NCBI GenBank assembly: GCA_027621615.1
Contig: JAQCBC010000050.1
Span: 1 to 6,534 of the forward strand
Source of the DNA: a bacterium
GTDB taxonomy: Bacteria; Margulisbacteria; Marinamargulisbacteria; UBA6595
Direction of reading: 5' to 3'
DNA length: 6,534 nt
Position numbers and translations under genes: made by a program
The notes under the pieces: generated by a model
Told to the model about the DNA's origin: nothing
Database searches by the model: none
Seen by the model: the letters and a program-made list of their open reading frames with translations, nothing else
Shown here: in pieces, positions 5,480-6,534 of the stretch
How the letters are laid out: the number at the start of each line of letters is the position of its first letter
Numbering within the stretch: the first letter of the stretch is position 1

Positions 5480-6204
5480 GAAAAACACAACTGAGCGTTA
5501 ATGTTAATAAAATTGCCCTCCTGAGAAATTCCCGTGGCGATAATCGACCCAATTTACTATATACCAGCACCTTTATTTTGTCGATTCCAGGGGTCGCTGG
5601 CCTCACCGTACACCCACGCCCAGATGAGCGCCATATTCAGTACCAAGACGTGCGTGAATTGAGTCATCTAATTCGGGATCACTATCCCGATCATGAACTC
5701 AATGTTGAGGGGTATCCATCGGATACGTTTTTAGAACTGATTGCAGACACCCGCCCCCACCAAGTCACGCTTGTACCGGACCCACCCGACGCCTTGACGT
5801 CCTCGTTTGGCTGGGATTTGGTCAAGGATTATGACGACTTAGCCCCCATCATCAAAACGATTCAACCCTACGCACGGTGCTCGCTGTTTTTAGACCCCAA
5901 CGCCGATATCACCCCCTTACCGGATCTAAACCCGGATCGTGTTGAATTGTATACCTATGACTATGCCCATGGGTATCCCGCTGACCGAGAAACTGCCATT
6001 GCTCCCTATGTTGACATCGCCCGTCGCATTGATGCGCTAGGCATTGGGCTAAATGCCGGGCATGATTTAAATCAAACCAACTTGCCCTTTTTTTTAAACA
6101 CGATTCCAACGGTATTGGAAGTTTCTATTGGGCATGCCTTAGTATGCGATGCCTTGGATGCCGGTTTGGAACAAACCATACGGGCGTATGTTCCGGGGGC
6201 TTAG
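5476..6204 (+). CDS. pdxJ: Pyridoxine 5'-phosphate synthase
   Basis: This 242-residue TIM-barrel enzyme joins 1-deoxy-D-xylulose 5-phosphate to 3-amino-2-oxopropyl phosphate, forming pyridoxine 5'-phosphate in the DXP-dependent B6 pathway. Motifs in order: VNVNKIALLRNSRG (residues 8-21), TVHPRPDERHI with His46, Arg48, Arg52 and His53, the acid Glu78 in NVEGYPS, TLVPDPPDA and GWD, the ELYT strand, LNAGHDLN with the catalytic-type His196, and SIGHAL with His220 near the C-terminus. These match the known active-site set of E. coli PdxJ (His45, Arg47, His50, Glu72, His193), except that the E. coli VNIDH aspartate is Asn11 here. The HPRPDERHI, VEGYP and VTLVPDxPDA forms are those I associate with Bacteroidetes-type PdxJ. 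Length is normal (about 235-245). The ATG overlaps the dxs stop by four bases, so ribosomes probably re-initiate from dxs. The C-terminal end overlaps the next reading frame by 17 bases. The product still needs PdxH or an equivalent to become PLP, which is not in view. Confidence 0.97.
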   Translation: MRKTQLSVNVNKIALLRNSRGDNRPNLLYTSTFILSIPGVAGLTVHPRPDERHIQYQDVRELSHLIRDHYPDHELNVEGYPSDTFLELIADTRPHQVTLVPDPPDALTSSFGWDLVKDYDDLAPIIKTIQPYARCSLFLDPNADITPLPDLNPDRVELYTYDYAHGYPADRETAIAPYVDIARRIDALGIGLNAGHDLNQTNLPFFLNTIPTVLEVSIGHALVCDALDAGLEQTIRAYVPGA

Positions 6205-6534
6205 TTGGCTTAAATACCCCTTTCGGTTTTGCCTGCGCGTCATCCGCGATATTGACGGGATCTTTAGTTGGCTAACCGACACGGTATGCCGACTCTGCTT
6301 TAAGCCTCAGTATACCCTTTCAGGGCAATGCAAAAAACGGGGGGTCTGTTGCCATAATATTGGCATTTGGATACAACCGGAACTGGCGCAGTCCCGCTGG
6401 TTTCTTAGATGGATCACGTGGTGGTATACCTTTGTATACAACTTCACAAGCAAGGGCATGGACGACTCGGGCACCATGATGCTGTTTCGGTGCAATTATT
6501 TAAAAAACAACCAATGCAGCATTCATTGGCGACG
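6188..6534 (+). CDS. Partial cysteine-cluster protein, probably YkgJ/UPF0153-type (runs off right edge)
   Basis: An open frame of 115 codons plus two bases reaches the window end without a stop, starting inside the last codons of pdxJ. The first 45 residues are rich in Trp, Phe and Arg and may be a membrane-associated or amphipathic N-terminus. A cysteine cluster follows: Cys48, then the CC pair 54-55 in RGVCCHNIGI, and later Cys102 and Cys110 in FRCNYLKNNQC. The spacing C-x5-CC and C-x7-C, followed by HWRR, matches the first part of the YkgJ-type zinc/iron-chelating domain, in which an RP-x2-C-R-x-YP segment would come next, beyond the edge. The metal and cellular role of these proteins are not firmly known. 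ATG 6188 is preferred because the overlap with pdxJ is then the smallest (17 bases); in-frame ATGs at 6149 and 6158 are possible, and a stop at 6140-6142 limits the frame upstream. Two other cysteines (34 and 37) form an extra C-x2-C pair. Confidence 0.7.
   Translation, partial: MFRGLSWLKYPFRFCLRVIRDIDGIFSWLTDTVCRLCFKPQYTLSGQCKKRGVCCHNIGIWIQPELAQSRWFLRWITWWYTFVYNFTSKGMDDSGTMMLFRCNYLKNNQCSIHWR

Noticed and set aside
6307..6495. Minus-strand open frame opposite the end of the window
   Set aside because: It is opposite the longer plus-strand frame carrying the cysteine cluster, has no recognisable motif, and conflicts with the gene direction of the run.
1..6534. CRISPR array, insertion sequence, tRNA, rRNA, riboswitch or phage element
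   Set aside because: I saw no regularly spaced repeats, transposase motifs, terminal inverted repeats, or conserved RNA elements; apart from the 232-base divergent gap, the window is almost entirely coding.

Overview
The window looks like ordinary chromosomal housekeeping DNA from a diderm (Gram-negative-type) bacterium. The evidence is an Omp85-family outer-membrane barrel protein with a signal peptide, a SecG subunit, the methylerythritol phosphate (MEP) enzyme Dxs and the DXP-dependent vitamin B6 enzyme PdxJ. Coding DNA has moderate GC, while the one sizeable intergenic region (279-510) is strongly AT-rich. I cannot place the phylum. PdxJ and BioA look closest to the Bacteroidetes-type subfamilies. 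The outer-membrane protein resembles compact two-POTRA proteins of cyanobacterial/Negativicutes-like lineages. The L3 gene appears to be the first gene of its ribosomal cluster, as in cyanobacteria and chlamydiae. This mixture would fit an under-sampled lineage, but that is inference.

Layout: positions 1-278 on the minus strand hold the 5' part of rplC (ribosomal protein L3), which runs off the left edge. Positions 279-510 form a divergent regulatory region with a good sigma70-type promoter for each direction, plus a small palindrome near the predicted bioA transcription start. From 511 to the right edge, six genes run on the plus strand: bioA (biotin synthesis), secG (Sec translocon), a BamA/TamA-like outer-membrane assembly protein, dxs, pdxJ, and the start of a cysteine-cluster protein of the YkgJ type. 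That last gene is open to the window end. Spacings of 18 nt, 3 nt, 49 nt, a 4-nt overlap and a 17-nt overlap suggest one operon, possibly with a second start before dxs.

How the genes fit together: Dxs makes 1-deoxy-D-xylulose 5-phosphate, the branch metabolite for isoprenoids, thiamine and B6. PdxJ condenses it with an aminoketone phosphate to give pyridoxine 5'-phosphate, the precursor of PLP, which is the cofactor of BioA. SecG and the outer-membrane barrel protein both belong to envelope protein export.

I do not see a previously undescribed system, mobile element, CRISPR array, tRNA or rRNA. The most notable local signals are a 10-G homopolymer inside the outer-membrane protein gene, at the POTRA/barrel junction, and an 8-bp hairpin that shares part of that tract. 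Also of note are the dxs-pdxJ translational overlap and the L3-first cluster edge divergent from an orphan bioA.
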